Shown: one piece after another, positions 8,569 through 18,003 of the stretch
How positions within the stretch are numbered: the first letter of the stretch is position 1
How the letters are laid out: every line of letters starts with the position of its first letter
From: Aquimonas sp041395245
GTDB lineage: Bacteria > Pseudomonadota > Gammaproteobacteria > Xanthomonadales > Xanthomonadaceae
Direction: 5' to 3'
Assembly (NCBI GenBank): GCA_041395245.1
Contig: JAWLAY010000004.1
Coordinates: 310,001-374,000 of the forward strand
DNA length: 64,000 bases
Made by a program: the position numbers and the translations under genes
The notes under the pieces: model-generated
What the model saw: only the letters and a program-made list of their open reading frames with translations
The model's database searches: none
What the model was told of the DNA's origin: nothing

Positions 8569-9780
8569 TCACTGGCTCACGCTGACGCGCGCGCCATCGC
8601 GCAATCCGTCGGGCGGCGAGAGCACCACCTTGGCACCGGGCACCACACCCGCCGTGACCAGTCGCTCGGCGTCGCGCTTGTCGCCCAGCGTTACCGACAC
8701 TTGCCTGGCGATATCGCCGTCGACGACGAAAACATGCGGCTGCGTTTCGGCATCGACGATGGCGCGCTCGGCCAGCCAGACGCCATCGAGCGGCGCCGCC
8801 ATCGGGTCCACCGCTTGCAGGAAGCTGACTCGCACGCCCATGTCCGGCACGATCCGACTGTCCTTTTCCTGCAGTGCGATGCGCACTTTCACGGTGGCCT
8901 TGGTGCGGTCGGCGGTCGGCACGATGGCGATCACCGAGCCGGGAATCTTCCATTCGGGATAGGCATTCAAGACCGCCTGCACCGCCATTCCGGGCTGCAC
9001 GCGACCGATGTAGGCCTCGTTGACATCCACGTTCACTTCCAGCGAATCCATATCGACCAGCGTGCCGATGCCGGTCCGGGTGAAGCCACCGCCCGCTGAC
9101 AGTGGGGAAACCATTTCGCCGGGCTGCGCGGCCTTGGCCACGATGACCCCGGCGAATGGCGCTCGGACTTCGGTATTGGCGACGTTCAATTCCGCCACCG
9201 CCAGTTGGTCGCTGGCGACCTGCACCGCCTTGCGCAGACTCAGCAAGCGCGCGGCACGGCTGTCGCGATCGGCTTGCGCGGCATCCAATGCGCTCTGCGA
9301 GGTCAGCTTGCGGCCGATCAGATCGCGCTGGCGCGTCAAGGTGAGTTCGGCCAACGCGAGCTGGGTCTCGGCCTCGGCGAGCTGCGATTGCGACGACGCC
9401 AGCTGTGAGCGCACCAGCGCCCGTTGCGCTTCGGCATCGACCGGGTCGAGACGTGCCAGCAGTTCGCCCTCGGCAACCCGCTGACCTTCCTCGATATTCA
9501 CTTCGAGAACGCGTCCGGTGATCTTCGAGGACACCGTGGCGATGCGGCGCGCGGTGACAAAGCCCGAGGCGTCCAGCAGCGAAGTCGGACCGGATTGCGC
9601 CGCATCCACCGCAAGCGTCGTTTCCACGCTGACCGGTCGCATCGCACGCATCAGCCACAGCGCGCCGATCAACAACAGGAAGATGCCCAGCACCCAGGGC
9701 CAACGGCGTCCCGGCTTCTTCGTGGCAGCGCTGCGACGATCAATGCGCAGTTCTTTCAGCATGTCTTCGGGACGGCTCAT
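8569..9780 (-). CDS. HlyD/MacA-like efflux periplasmic adaptor
   Basis: Periplasmic adaptor (membrane fusion protein), 403 residues, bridging an inner-membrane ABC exporter to an outer-membrane channel. A cytosolic N-terminus with a basic patch is followed by one membrane helix (about 29-46). A barrel-sandwich hybrid domain (with a lipoyl-like half reading RVLEVNIEEGQRVAEG), a long coiled-coil hairpin (about 115-200) and a beta-barrel follow. It is cotranscribed with the ATPase downstream. The adaptor plus MacB-type ATPase points to export of a macrolide, lipid or peptide, but the substrate is not visible. Confidence 0.9.
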   Translation of the reverse strand: MSRPEDMLKELRIDRRSAATKKPGRRWPWVLGIFLLLIGALWLMRAMRPVSVETTLAVDAAQSGPTSLLDASGFVTARRIATVSSKITGRVLEVNIEEGQRVAEGELLARLDPVDAEAQRALVRSQLASSQSQLAEAETQLALAELTLTRQRDLIGRKLTSQSALDAAQADRDSRAARLLSLRKAVQVASDQLAVAELNVANTEVRAPFAGVIVAKAAQPGEMVSPLSAGGGFTRTGIGTLVDMDSLEVNVDVNEAYIGRVQPGMAVQAVLNAYPEWKIPGSVIAIVPTADRTKATVKVRIALQEKDSRIVPDMGVRVSFLQAVDPMAAPLDGVWLAERAIVDAETQPHVFVVDGDIARQVSVTLGDKRDAERLVTAGVVPGAKVVLSPPDGLRDGARVSVSQ

Positions 9781-9810
9781 GGCAAAAATCCAAAATGCGA
9801 AAGGTTGGGG

Positions 9811-11187
9811 TCAACGCCCATAGCGTTGCCGCAGGAAGGTGAACGCCGCGCGCAGACCTTGCGCCTCACCGCCCGCCGGACGGCCCGGACGGTCGCTGTC
9901 GTTCCAACTGTAGACGTCGACATGGGTCCAGGCTTGCGAACTTGCCACGAAGCGCTCCAGATACAGGGCGGCGGTGATGCAGCCCGCCATGCGCGACGCG
10001 CCCGCATTGGCCAGATCGGCGACGTTGGACTTGAGATAGCTGTGATACGGCAACCACAGCGGCATGCGCCAGAGCGGATCACGCTGCGCCTCGCCGGCGG
10101 CAAGATAGGCGTTGGCGATGTCATCGCGGTTGCAGAACAGTGCCGGCAGATCGGGACCCAAGGCGATGCGCGCGGCGCCGGTGAGCGTGGCGAAATCCAT
10201 CAGCAGATCGGGCTGCGCTTCCTGCGCGTAGGTCAGCGCATCGCACAGCACCAGACGTCCCTCGGCATCGGTGTTGTCGATCTCCACCGACACGCCCGCG
10301 CGCGTGGTGATGACCTCGCCGGGCCGGAACGCATTCGGGCCGACGGCATTTTCCACCGCAGGTACCAGCAATTGCAGACGCACCGCCAGCTTGGCGCGCA
10401 TCACCAGTTCGGCCAGCGCAATCGCATGCGCGGCACCGCCCATGTCTTTCTTCATGTTGCGCATGCCGTCGGCGGGTTTCAGATCCAGACCACCCGTATC
10501 GAAGCACACGCCCTTGCCGACGATGCACAGGCGCGGATGCTCGGGCTCGCCCCAGTTCAACTCGATCAGCCTCGGGGCACGATGACTGGCGCGCCCGACC
10601 GCGTGGATGGTCGGGAAGTTCTGCGCCAGCAGTTGCTCTCCGATGATCGAACGATGCTGCGCGCCGTACTGCGCGGCGAGTTGTGCCACCGCCTCGTCCA
10701 ACTGCGCTGGCCCCATGTCTTCGGTCGGCGTATTGACCAGATCCCGCACCCGGCAGCTCGACTCCAGTAACGCCAGCGCGGCACGGACGGCGGGCATGTC
10801 GCGCTCGATCAGCAGTTCGGCCGGCGCACGCGACGACTGCCGGTAACGATTGAACTGGTAGCTACCGAATCCCCAGCCCAACGCGGCCAGCGCCGGATTG
10901 ATCGGACTGCTGCGACCGTCCAGCGCGTAGCTGCCCACCGGCAAGCGCATCGGCAGCGCGGCCAGCGCCCAGGGATCATCAACCGACTCGATGCCAACCA
11001 CCACCGCCGCGAGTGTGCCAATCGGGTCCGGCAACAGCACGCATTGCTCGGCCTTGCCGGCAAATCCCTGCGCCTGCAGCCAGTTGCGCTGCGCCTCCGG
11101 CAGTCGTTCACGCAAGCCAGGCCAATCGCTGGCGGTGACGGCGATCAGGGGAACCGGATGAGTCGCTTCGGTAGTCAGTCCATTCAT
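9811..11187 (-). CDS. Leucyl aminopeptidase family protein (M17)
   Basis: Cytosolic metallo-exopeptidase of family M17 that removes N-terminal residues from peptides, 458 residues. The catalytic half (about 165-455) shows VGKGVCFDTGGLDLKP (metal- and substrate-binding Lys/Asp), MKKDMGGA and the family signature NTDAEGRL. The N-terminal half is the more variable regulatory/hexamer domain. It is shorter than E. coli PepA (503) and belongs to the PepA-related group with a Cys-Phe variant in the active-site loop. The start overlaps the HAD phosphatase stop by 4 bases, so the two are coupled. Confidence 0.92.
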   Translation of the reverse strand: MNGLTTEATHPVPLIAVTASDWPGLRERLPEAQRNWLQAQGFAGKAEQCVLLPDPIGTLAAVVVGIESVDDPWALAALPMRLPVGSYALDGRSSPINPALAALGWGFGSYQFNRYRQSSRAPAELLIERDMPAVRAALALLESSCRVRDLVNTPTEDMGPAQLDEAVAQLAAQYGAQHRSIIGEQLLAQNFPTIHAVGRASHRAPRLIELNWGEPEHPRLCIVGKGVCFDTGGLDLKPADGMRNMKKDMGGAAHAIALAELVMRAKLAVRLQLLVPAVENAVGPNAFRPGEVITTRAGVSVEIDNTDAEGRLVLCDALTYAQEAQPDLLMDFATLTGAARIALGPDLPALFCNRDDIANAYLAAGEAQRDPLWRMPLWLPYHSYLKSNVADLANAGASRMAGCITAALYLERFVASSQAWTHVDVYSWNDSDRPGRPAGGEAQGLRAAFTFLRQRYGR

Positions 11188-11897
11188 GTCGGCGAATTCG
11201 CGTCGGGGCCGCCGTCCAGCCAGTCGGCCAGTTGCAGCAGCGAAGTGATGGTGAGATCAGGCGTCAGCGAGTGCGCCCAGGATTCATCGCGGCGGTTGAT
11301 CCACACGCAATGCAGACCGGCCGCACGTGCCCCCAACACGTCCAGCTCGGGATCGTCGCCCACATGAAGCACTTCGTGTGGGGCAAGTTGCAGGCGCTCG
11401 CAAGCGGCCAGAAAGATGCTCGGGTCCGGCTTGGCGCGACCGAACTCGCGTGCGCCCAAGGCAAACTCGAAATGCCCGGCCAGACCAATGCGCTGCAAAT
11501 CCGCATTGCCATTGGTCAGCGCCGCCAGACGTCGTCGCGCGCCCAGACGCCGGAGGCCTTCCAGGGCATCCGGATAAAGATCGACGCGATTGCGCTCGGC
11601 CATGAACACATCGAACGCCACCCGCGCATTCGCCGGGTCATCACCACTGGCCTGCATGGCCTGCTGCAAGGACAAGGTTCGCTGCGCGCAGTAGTCATGC
11701 GTCAGGTGCGGATGGGCATCGGCGACGGCGGCGCGCAAGGCACGCATTTCGACAATCGGAAAACGCGCCGCGGTACGCGGACAATGCGCTTCCAGCCAAT
11801 CGTGCAAAGCCTGTTCGGCACGTTCAATCACTGGCCAAATCGGCCAGAGCGTGTCGTCCAGGTCCAGGGTGATCGCGCGAATCGGCGAGGAATTCAT
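11184..11897 (-). CDS. HAD-family hydrolase (YigB-like)
   Basis: Cytosolic HAD-superfamily phosphatase, 237 residues. Motif I reads ITLDLDDTLWP (nucleophile Asp and acid/base Asp), motif II is in AALTNGN, motif III is the Lys in REFGRAKPDPSIF and motif IV is HVGDDPELDVLGARAAG. The helical cap between motifs I and II is of the C1 type. The closest well-known relative is YigB, a flavin-pathway phosphatase, though YigB-like enzymes have broad specificity. It precedes the aminopeptidase gene with a 4-base overlap. Substrate is not assigned. Confidence 0.88.
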   Translation of the reverse strand: MNSSPIRAITLDLDDTLWPIWPVIERAEQALHDWLEAHCPRTAARFPIVEMRALRAAVADAHPHLTHDYCAQRTLSLQQAMQASGDDPANARVAFDVFMAERNRVDLYPDALEGLRRLGARRRLAALTNGNADLQRIGLAGHFEFALGAREFGRAKPDPSIFLAACERLQLAPHEVLHVGDDPELDVLGARAAGLHCVWINRRDESWAHSLTPDLTITSLLQLADWLDGGPDANSPT

Positions 11898-12041
11898 CCG
11901 CCAAGTATCGCCCAGATCACGTCAACGAAGAGTGCCGAAGGTATACCGGCACCCTTCACTCAAGCGCGGAAACGGTCGATCCGGATTGGACGCGCGCCAT
12001 AGGACACGCGCTTCGATGCCACGGACGAGGCGATCCAGTGA

Positions 12042-13415
<1,374 letters not shown>

Positions 13416-13928
13416 GGTGGTGCTCTCCGGCGAGTGTCTATCTGAAGGCGGATCGAGTGCGGCCTGCCGCACGCGGACGTGTCCGACTGAAAGCGGTGAA
13501 ATTCGTTCCATCGGAAACGATGCACACACCCCTTCACCTGCCTTGCACACCGCTCGTCGGACCAAGCGTTGGCGAATCAAGGTGTTGCCGATGGCCGCCC
13601 ATTTCAAGGGTAAAAATCGTTGACTCGGGCATCGATGCGGCGTAGTTTTCGCCTGCCAGCCAACCACAACATCTTGGGGTTGGCGGAGTCATGTCACCCA
13701 AATGCTTGTAGTCGCTCGACTGCATGCAGGGAGGTGAAAGCGACGGGGGACGCGTAGTATCGGGCGTCGTCGGAGGAAGGCCAGTCGGGGGACAGCCGGA
13801 TCCGTAGCGCCACACTGAAACCATCAACCAGCCAGTGCCGCCAACCCTATCGTCTCCCCTGCAACACCTCGGGCTGACGACGCGAATGTTGGCTCATCTG
13901 GCCGGATCACAACGAGGCCAAATCATCG
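13416..13928. other. Divergent intergenic region degQ / nrdJa
   Basis: This 513-base region separates the DegQ-type protease from nrdJa. It holds the tandem candidate NrdR boxes at 13664-13711 and a leader of about 217 bases ahead of nrdJa. I see no further gene in it, and the nrdJa leader does not match a cobalamin riboswitch well enough to call one. Confidence 0.6.
13664..13711 (+). promoter_or_regulatory. Tandem candidate NrdR boxes
   Basis: Two 16-base motifs, CCACAACATCTTGGGG (13664-13679) and ACCCAAATGCTTGTAG (13696-13711), resemble the NrdR repressor box (consensus close to ACACTATATATTGTGT). They are separated by 16 bases, the spacing expected for tandem NrdR boxes. They lie upstream of a ribonucleotide reductase gene, which is the known NrdR target. 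Match and spacing are seen directly; regulation is inferred. Confidence 0.6.
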
Positions 13929-16076
13929 ATGAGCAGTGTTCGGCTTGAGGCAGTTCGCAACGACAACGTGACCATCAACCTGCAACCCGCGTCCTGGGAC
14001 ATCTGGGACAAGAAATATCGCCTGAAGACCAAAAAGGGCGAGCCCGTCGATGCCAGCATCGATGACACCTACAAGCGCGTTGCCCGCGCCCTGGCCGATG
14101 CGGAACCCAGCACCGAAAAGCAGAAGTACTGGTACGAGCGCTTTTTGTGGGCGCTGCGACGCGGTGCCATTCCGGCCGGTCGCATCACCTCGAACGCCGG
14201 TGCGCTGGAACACAAGCCCGCCACCTCGACGATCAACTGCACCGTCTCTGGCACCATCCCCGATTCGATGGACGGCATTCTGGACAAGGTCCACGAAGCC
14301 GGCCTCACCCTGAAGGCCGGCTGCGGCATCGGCTACGAGTTCTCCACCCTGCGCCCGAAAGGCGCCTTCGTGGCGGGCGCCGGTGCCTACACCTCTGGCC
14401 CGATGTCCTTCATGGATATCTACGACAAGATGTGTTTCACCGTCAGCAGTGCGGGCGGTCGTCGTGGCGCGCAGATGGGCACCTTCGATGTCTCGCACCC
14501 CGACGTGAAGGACTTCATCAAGGCCAAGCGCGAAGACGGCCGTCTGCGCCAGTTCAATCTGTCGCTGCTGATCACCGACGAGTTCATGCAGGCGGTCGAA
14601 ACCGACGGCGACTGGCCGCTGGTCTTCCCGGTCAACCGCAAGGAGCAGGACGAAATCGACTTCGCCGACGCCACCCAAGTGGTGTGGCGCGAATGGCCGG
14701 GCGCGGAAAACTACATCACCCGCGACGACGGCCTGGTGGCCTGCAAGATCTACGGTCACGTCCGTGCTCGTCACCTGTGGGACATGATCATGGTGTCGAC
14801 GTATGACTACGCCGAACCGGGCTTCATCCTGATCGACCGCGTCAACGAAATGAACAATAACTGGTGGTGCGAGAACATCCGCGCCACCAACCCCTGTGGC
14901 GAGCAACCGCTGCCGCCCTACGGCGCCTGCCTGCTGGGCTCGATCAACCTCACCACCTTCGTGCGCGATCCGTTCACCGACAAGGCACGCTTTGATTGGG
15001 ACGAATACCGCGAAGTGGTGCGCGTGTTCACTCGCATGCTCGACAACGTGGTCGAAGTCAACGGACTGCCACTGCAGCGCCAGCGCGAGGAAATCCTGCG
15101 CAAGCGTCGGCACGGCATGGGTTTCCTCGGACTGGGATCGACCGTCACCATGCTGCGCCTGAAGTACGGCGAAAAGGACAGCTGCGACTTCACCGAAGCG
15201 GTCGCCCGCGAAATGGCGCTGGCCGGTTGGGAAATGGGTCTGGCGCTGGCCGAAGAAAAAGGCCCCGCGCCGATCATGGACGAAGACTTCCCCGTGACCG
15301 CCGCGATGCTGCGCCAGCGTCCCGAAATGGCCGCCGACGGCTATCAGATCGGCGACAGCATCAAAGGTCGCGTGCTGCATGCCCGCTACAGCCGCTACAT
15401 GCAGCGGATTGCTGGCGTCGCGCCGGAACTGGTCGAACAACTGGCCGAAAAGGGTGCGCGTTTCACCCATCACAGCTCGATTGCCCCGACCGGCACCATC
15501 TCGCTGTCACTGGCCAACAATGCCAGCAACGGCATCGAACCCAGCTTCGCCCACCACTACAGCCGCAACGTCATCCGCGAAGGCAAGAAGTCCAAAGAGA
15601 AGGTCGAGGTCTACAGCTACGAACTGCTGGCCTATCGCAGCCTGGTGAATGCCGAAGCCATGCCCCACGCCCAGGACGACAAGTCCAAGCTGCCGGACTA
15701 CTTCGTGGCCGCCGACGACATCACGCCCAAGGCGCATGTCGACATCCAGGCCGCCGCGCAGATCTGGGTCGACAGTTCGATCAGCAAGACCGCCAACGTC
15801 CCCACCGACTACGCCTACGACGACTTCAAGGACATCTATCGCTACGCCCACAGCAAGGGATTGAAGGGGTGCACCACCTTCCGCTTCAATCCGGCTGCGT
15901 TCCAGGGCGTGCTGGTGAAAGAATCCGACCTCGAAAACACCACCTACCGTTTCGAACTCGAAGACGGTTCCGTGGTAGAGGTGAAGGGCAACGAACAGAT
16001 CGAATACGACGGCGAACTGCACACTGCCGCCAACCTGTTCGATGCGCTGAAGGAAGGCTATTACGGCAAGTTCTGA
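13929..16076 (+). CDS. nrdJ: Adenosylcobalamin-dependent (class II) ribonucleotide reductase, catalytic subunit
   Basis: Makes deoxyribonucleotides from ribonucleotides using adenosylcobalamin to generate the radical; oxygen-independent. 715 residues. Visible family features are the N-terminal redox cysteine in STINCTVSGT, the finger-loop cysteine in NPCGEQPLPPYGACLLGS, SSIAPTGTISL for phosphate binding and the second redox cysteine in GCTTFRFNP. I do not recognise an N-terminal ATP-cone. It lacks the C-terminal redox-cysteine tail, which in the split class II enzymes (NrdJa/NrdJb of Pseudomonas aeruginosa) is on a second protein, encoded here at 17234. The H1-like gene lies between the two. 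The start ATG is 218 bases downstream of the NrdR-like boxes. Confidence 0.95.
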   Translation: MSSVRLEAVRNDNVTINLQPASWDIWDKKYRLKTKKGEPVDASIDDTYKRVARALADAEPSTEKQKYWYERFLWALRRGAIPAGRITSNAGALEHKPATSTINCTVSGTIPDSMDGILDKVHEAGLTLKAGCGIGYEFSTLRPKGAFVAGAGAYTSGPMSFMDIYDKMCFTVSSAGGRRGAQMGTFDVSHPDVKDFIKAKREDGRLRQFNLSLLITDEFMQAVETDGDWPLVFPVNRKEQDEIDFADATQVVWREWPGAENYITRDDGLVACKIYGHVRARHLWDMIMVSTYDYAEPGFILIDRVNEMNNNWWCENIRATNPCGEQPLPPYGACLLGSINLTTFVRDPFTDKARFDWDEYREVVRVFTRMLDNVVEVNGLPLQRQREEILRKRRHGMGFLGLGSTVTMLRLKYGEKDSCDFTEAVAREMALAGWEMGLALAEEKGPAPIMDEDFPVTAAMLRQRPEMAADGYQIGDSIKGRVLHARYSRYMQRIAGVAPELVEQLAEKGARFTHHSSIAPTGTISLSLANNASNGIEPSFAHHYSRNVIREGKKSKEKVEVYSYELLAYRSLVNAEAMPHAQDDKSKLPDYFVAADDITPKAHVDIQAAAQIWVDSSISKTANVPTDYAYDDFKDIYRYAHSKGLKGCTTFRFNPAAFQGVLVKESDLENTTYRFELEDGSVVEVKGNEQIEYDGELHTAANLFDALKEGYYGKF

Positions 16077-16303
16077 TCGCGCTGCTTCATACAGCGGATC
16101 AGTTTGATCAAAGTCAGCGCAGGTCCAGGCGCTGACCGGCAAAACGGATGATCGGAAATCCGGGCTCGCGCCCGGAGCGGGTCACGGAAGAAACGCTACG
16201 GAGGCATTCCGCCCTTGCCCGGGGTTCGGGCAGCGCCAACGGCGTGGGACGCGCTGACGGCTATCGACAAGCCCAACACGAACCTGCAATCAGGAGTGGC
16301 TGT

Positions 16304-16924
16304 ATGAGCAACGAGAATGGGGTCACCGCAACCCTGTCAGAAGCGGTCGAAAACGTCAGTGAAAAAGCCCAGGAAATGGTCGCCGATGCCAAGGCCGCCG
16401 TGGTGAAGGCCGAAAAGGCCGTCGCCAAGAAAGCCGCCAAGGTGAAGAAGTCGGCCGAAGGTCAACTCAAGAAGGCCAAGAAAGCCGTGCAGGGCGCCGT
16501 GAAGCAAGCGCAGAAGAAAGTCGCTGCCGCCAAGAAAGCCGTCGACAAGAAGGCCTCCGAGGTGAAGAAAGCCGTGACCAAGAAAGTGGCCGAAGTGAAG
16601 AAAGCCGCTGCCAAGGCCACCGCCCCGAAAAAAGCCGCCAAACCTGCCGCCAAGAAAGCCGCCCCAGCGAAAAAGGCCGCGCCAGCCAAGAAAGCCGCCG
16701 CCAAGCCCGCCGTGAAGGCCGCCCCGAAAAAGGCAGCCCCCGCCAAGAAAGCCGCCCCGGTGAAGAAGGCCGCACCGGCAAAGAAAGCTGCGCCCGCCAA
16801 GAAGGCCGTCGCCAAGCCCGCGGTGAAAGCAGCGGCCAAGAAAGCCCCGGCCAAACCCGCAGTCGCCAAGAAAGCTGCCCCGGCCAAAAAGCCAGCAGCC
16901 AAGAAAGCGCCCGCCAAGAAGTAA
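16304..16924 (+). CDS. Histone H1-like (AlgP/HctB-like) lysine/alanine-rich protein
   Basis: 206-residue, very basic, low-complexity protein. Residues 1-35 are mixed and helical, with acidic residues (SEAVENVSEKAQ). From about 36 to 110 it is a Lys/Ala helix-forming region resembling an amphipathic coil, and from about 110 on it is built of PAKKAA- and KPAVKAA-type repeats like eukaryotic H1 tails and Pseudomonas AlgP. Such proteins bind DNA non-specifically and compact it. The ATG at 16304 follows CAGGAG. Unusually it sits between the two ribonucleotide reductase subunit genes in the same orientation. Repeats make the region prone to length variation and assembly error. Confidence 0.85.
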   Translation: MSNENGVTATLSEAVENVSEKAQEMVADAKAAVVKAEKAVAKKAAKVKKSAEGQLKKAKKAVQGAVKQAQKKVAAAKKAVDKKASEVKKAVTKKVAEVKKAAAKATAPKKAAKPAAKKAAPAKKAAPAKKAAAKPAVKAAPKKAAPAKKAAPVKKAAPAKKAAPAKKAVAKPAVKAAAKKAPAKPAVAKKAAPAKKPAAKKAPAKK

Positions 16925-17233
16925 GCCCCGCGGCAACCGTCTGGCGAGCGTGGGCCATAGAAAGCCCACCTCGCCGGGCAAACCCGCAAGTCCACCGCAA
17001 CAATTCAGCCCACCGAAAGCCCAAAGGTTTGCCACACGCCCCGAAAAGGCAGCAAGCCCAGACGATCACCTCAAACCAAAGCCCCTCTCCCCTCGCGGGA
17101 AAGGGGTTGGGGAGAGGGGGCAAAGCAACACCCACCCGCCACACCCGAATACCCACCGCGCGAGCCCAACTCGCCGGCGACCTGTCGTCAGAGTCCGCTC
17201 GACACGTCATCGCCCGACACGCAAGGAATCCAT
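16925..17233. other. Intergenic region between H1-like gene and nrdJb
   Basis: This 309-base stretch contains the hairpin at 17082-17119 and an AAGGAAT Shine-Dalgarno just ahead of nrdJb. It is rich in C and A on the given strand. I see no gene in it. Confidence 0.6.
17082..17119 (+). repeat. CCCCTCTCCCC hairpin repeat
   Basis: Perfect 11-bp inverted repeat: CCCCTCTCCCC (17082-17092) and GGGGAGAGGGG (17109-17119) around a 16-base G-rich loop. Similar CCCTCTCCC/GGGAGAGGG palindromes are, from memory, dispersed in many Xanthomonadales and other gammaproteobacterial genomes. Only one copy is seen in this window. It could stall or attenuate transcription into nrdJb. Confidence 0.65.
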
Positions 17234-18000
17234 ATGGCCATCAAAATCTCAAAGAAAATCAAGAGCTACAGCGTGCAGAGCGCCGATGACAAAGCCCGCG
17301 AAAACGCCGCCGCCGCGGCACCCGCCGTCGACAGCAGCCCTGCCCGACCGAGCGCCGAAGTCATCCAGATGCACGAGCAGATCGAACGCCCCGACGTGCT
17401 GATCGGCTCCACCTACAAGATCAAATCACCGCTGTTCGAGCACGCCCTGTACGTCACCATCAACGACATCGTGCTCAACAAAGGCACCGCCCACGAATCG
17501 CGCCGCCCCTTCGAGATCTTCATCAACTCGAAGAACATGGACCACTTCCAGTGGGTCGTCGCCATCACCCGCATCATGTCCGCCGTGTTCCGCAAAGGCG
17601 GCGACGTCACCTTCCTGGTGGAAGAACTGAAAGCCGTATTCGACCCGCGCGGCGGCTACTTCAAGGCTGGTGGCGTCTACATGCCCAGCATCGTGGCCGA
17701 AATCGGCGCCGTCATCGAAGACCACCTCAAGATGATCGGCATGATCGTCGACGACGAACTCAGCCCCGAACAACAAGCCCTGATCGCCGAAAAACGCGCC
17801 GCCTACGAAGCCAGCCTGAAAAAAAAAGACCCTGAGCTGAGCCCCACCAACCCCGCCCCCGCCACCACCTTCACCCCCAGCGAACCGAGCAGCAGCTTCC
17901 GCCCGGCGCCACGATGTGCCACAAATGCAACACCCAGGCACTGGTGGTGATGGACGGCTGCCAGACTTGTTTGAATTGTGGGTATTCGAAGTGTGGGTAA
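17234..18000 (+). CDS. Ribonucleotide reductase NrdJb-type small subunit, frameshifted near the 3' end
   Basis: Companion protein of the split class II ribonucleotide reductase. Residues 1-200 match the NrdJb/TSCPD-containing family (MAIKISKKIKSYSV, VTINDIVL, RPFEIFINSKNMDHFQWV, RGGYFKAGGVYMPSIVAEIG). The uninterrupted frame stops at 17950 with a nonsense tail (RCATNATPRHWW). In the -1 frame from about 17898 the sequence reads PGATMCHKCNTQALVVMDGC, then CLNCGYSKCG, the expected cysteine tail, ending at TAA 17998-18000. Restoring one C in TTCCG (17897-17901) repairs the gene. These cysteines relay electrons to the catalytic subunit, so loss should be harmful; a sequencing error is the simplest cause. 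The frame-corrected stop is 3 bases before the next start. Confidence 0.85.
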
Positions 18001-18003
18001 CTC

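Noticed and set aside
13712..13928. Possible cobalamin riboswitch in the nrdJ leader (GGTGAAAGC at about 13735 and GCCACACTG at about 13813)
   Set aside because: The B12 box GCCACTG is interrupted, the conserved CCCGC-ACTGT stretch is absent, and the elements are not in the right arrangement. A covariance-model search would decide.
17819..17827. Run of nine A in nrdJb as a slippage site explaining the frameshift
   Set aside because: Shifting to the -1 frame at the A-run meets a TGA (in CCTGAG) a few bases later, so the cysteine tail could not be reached from there.
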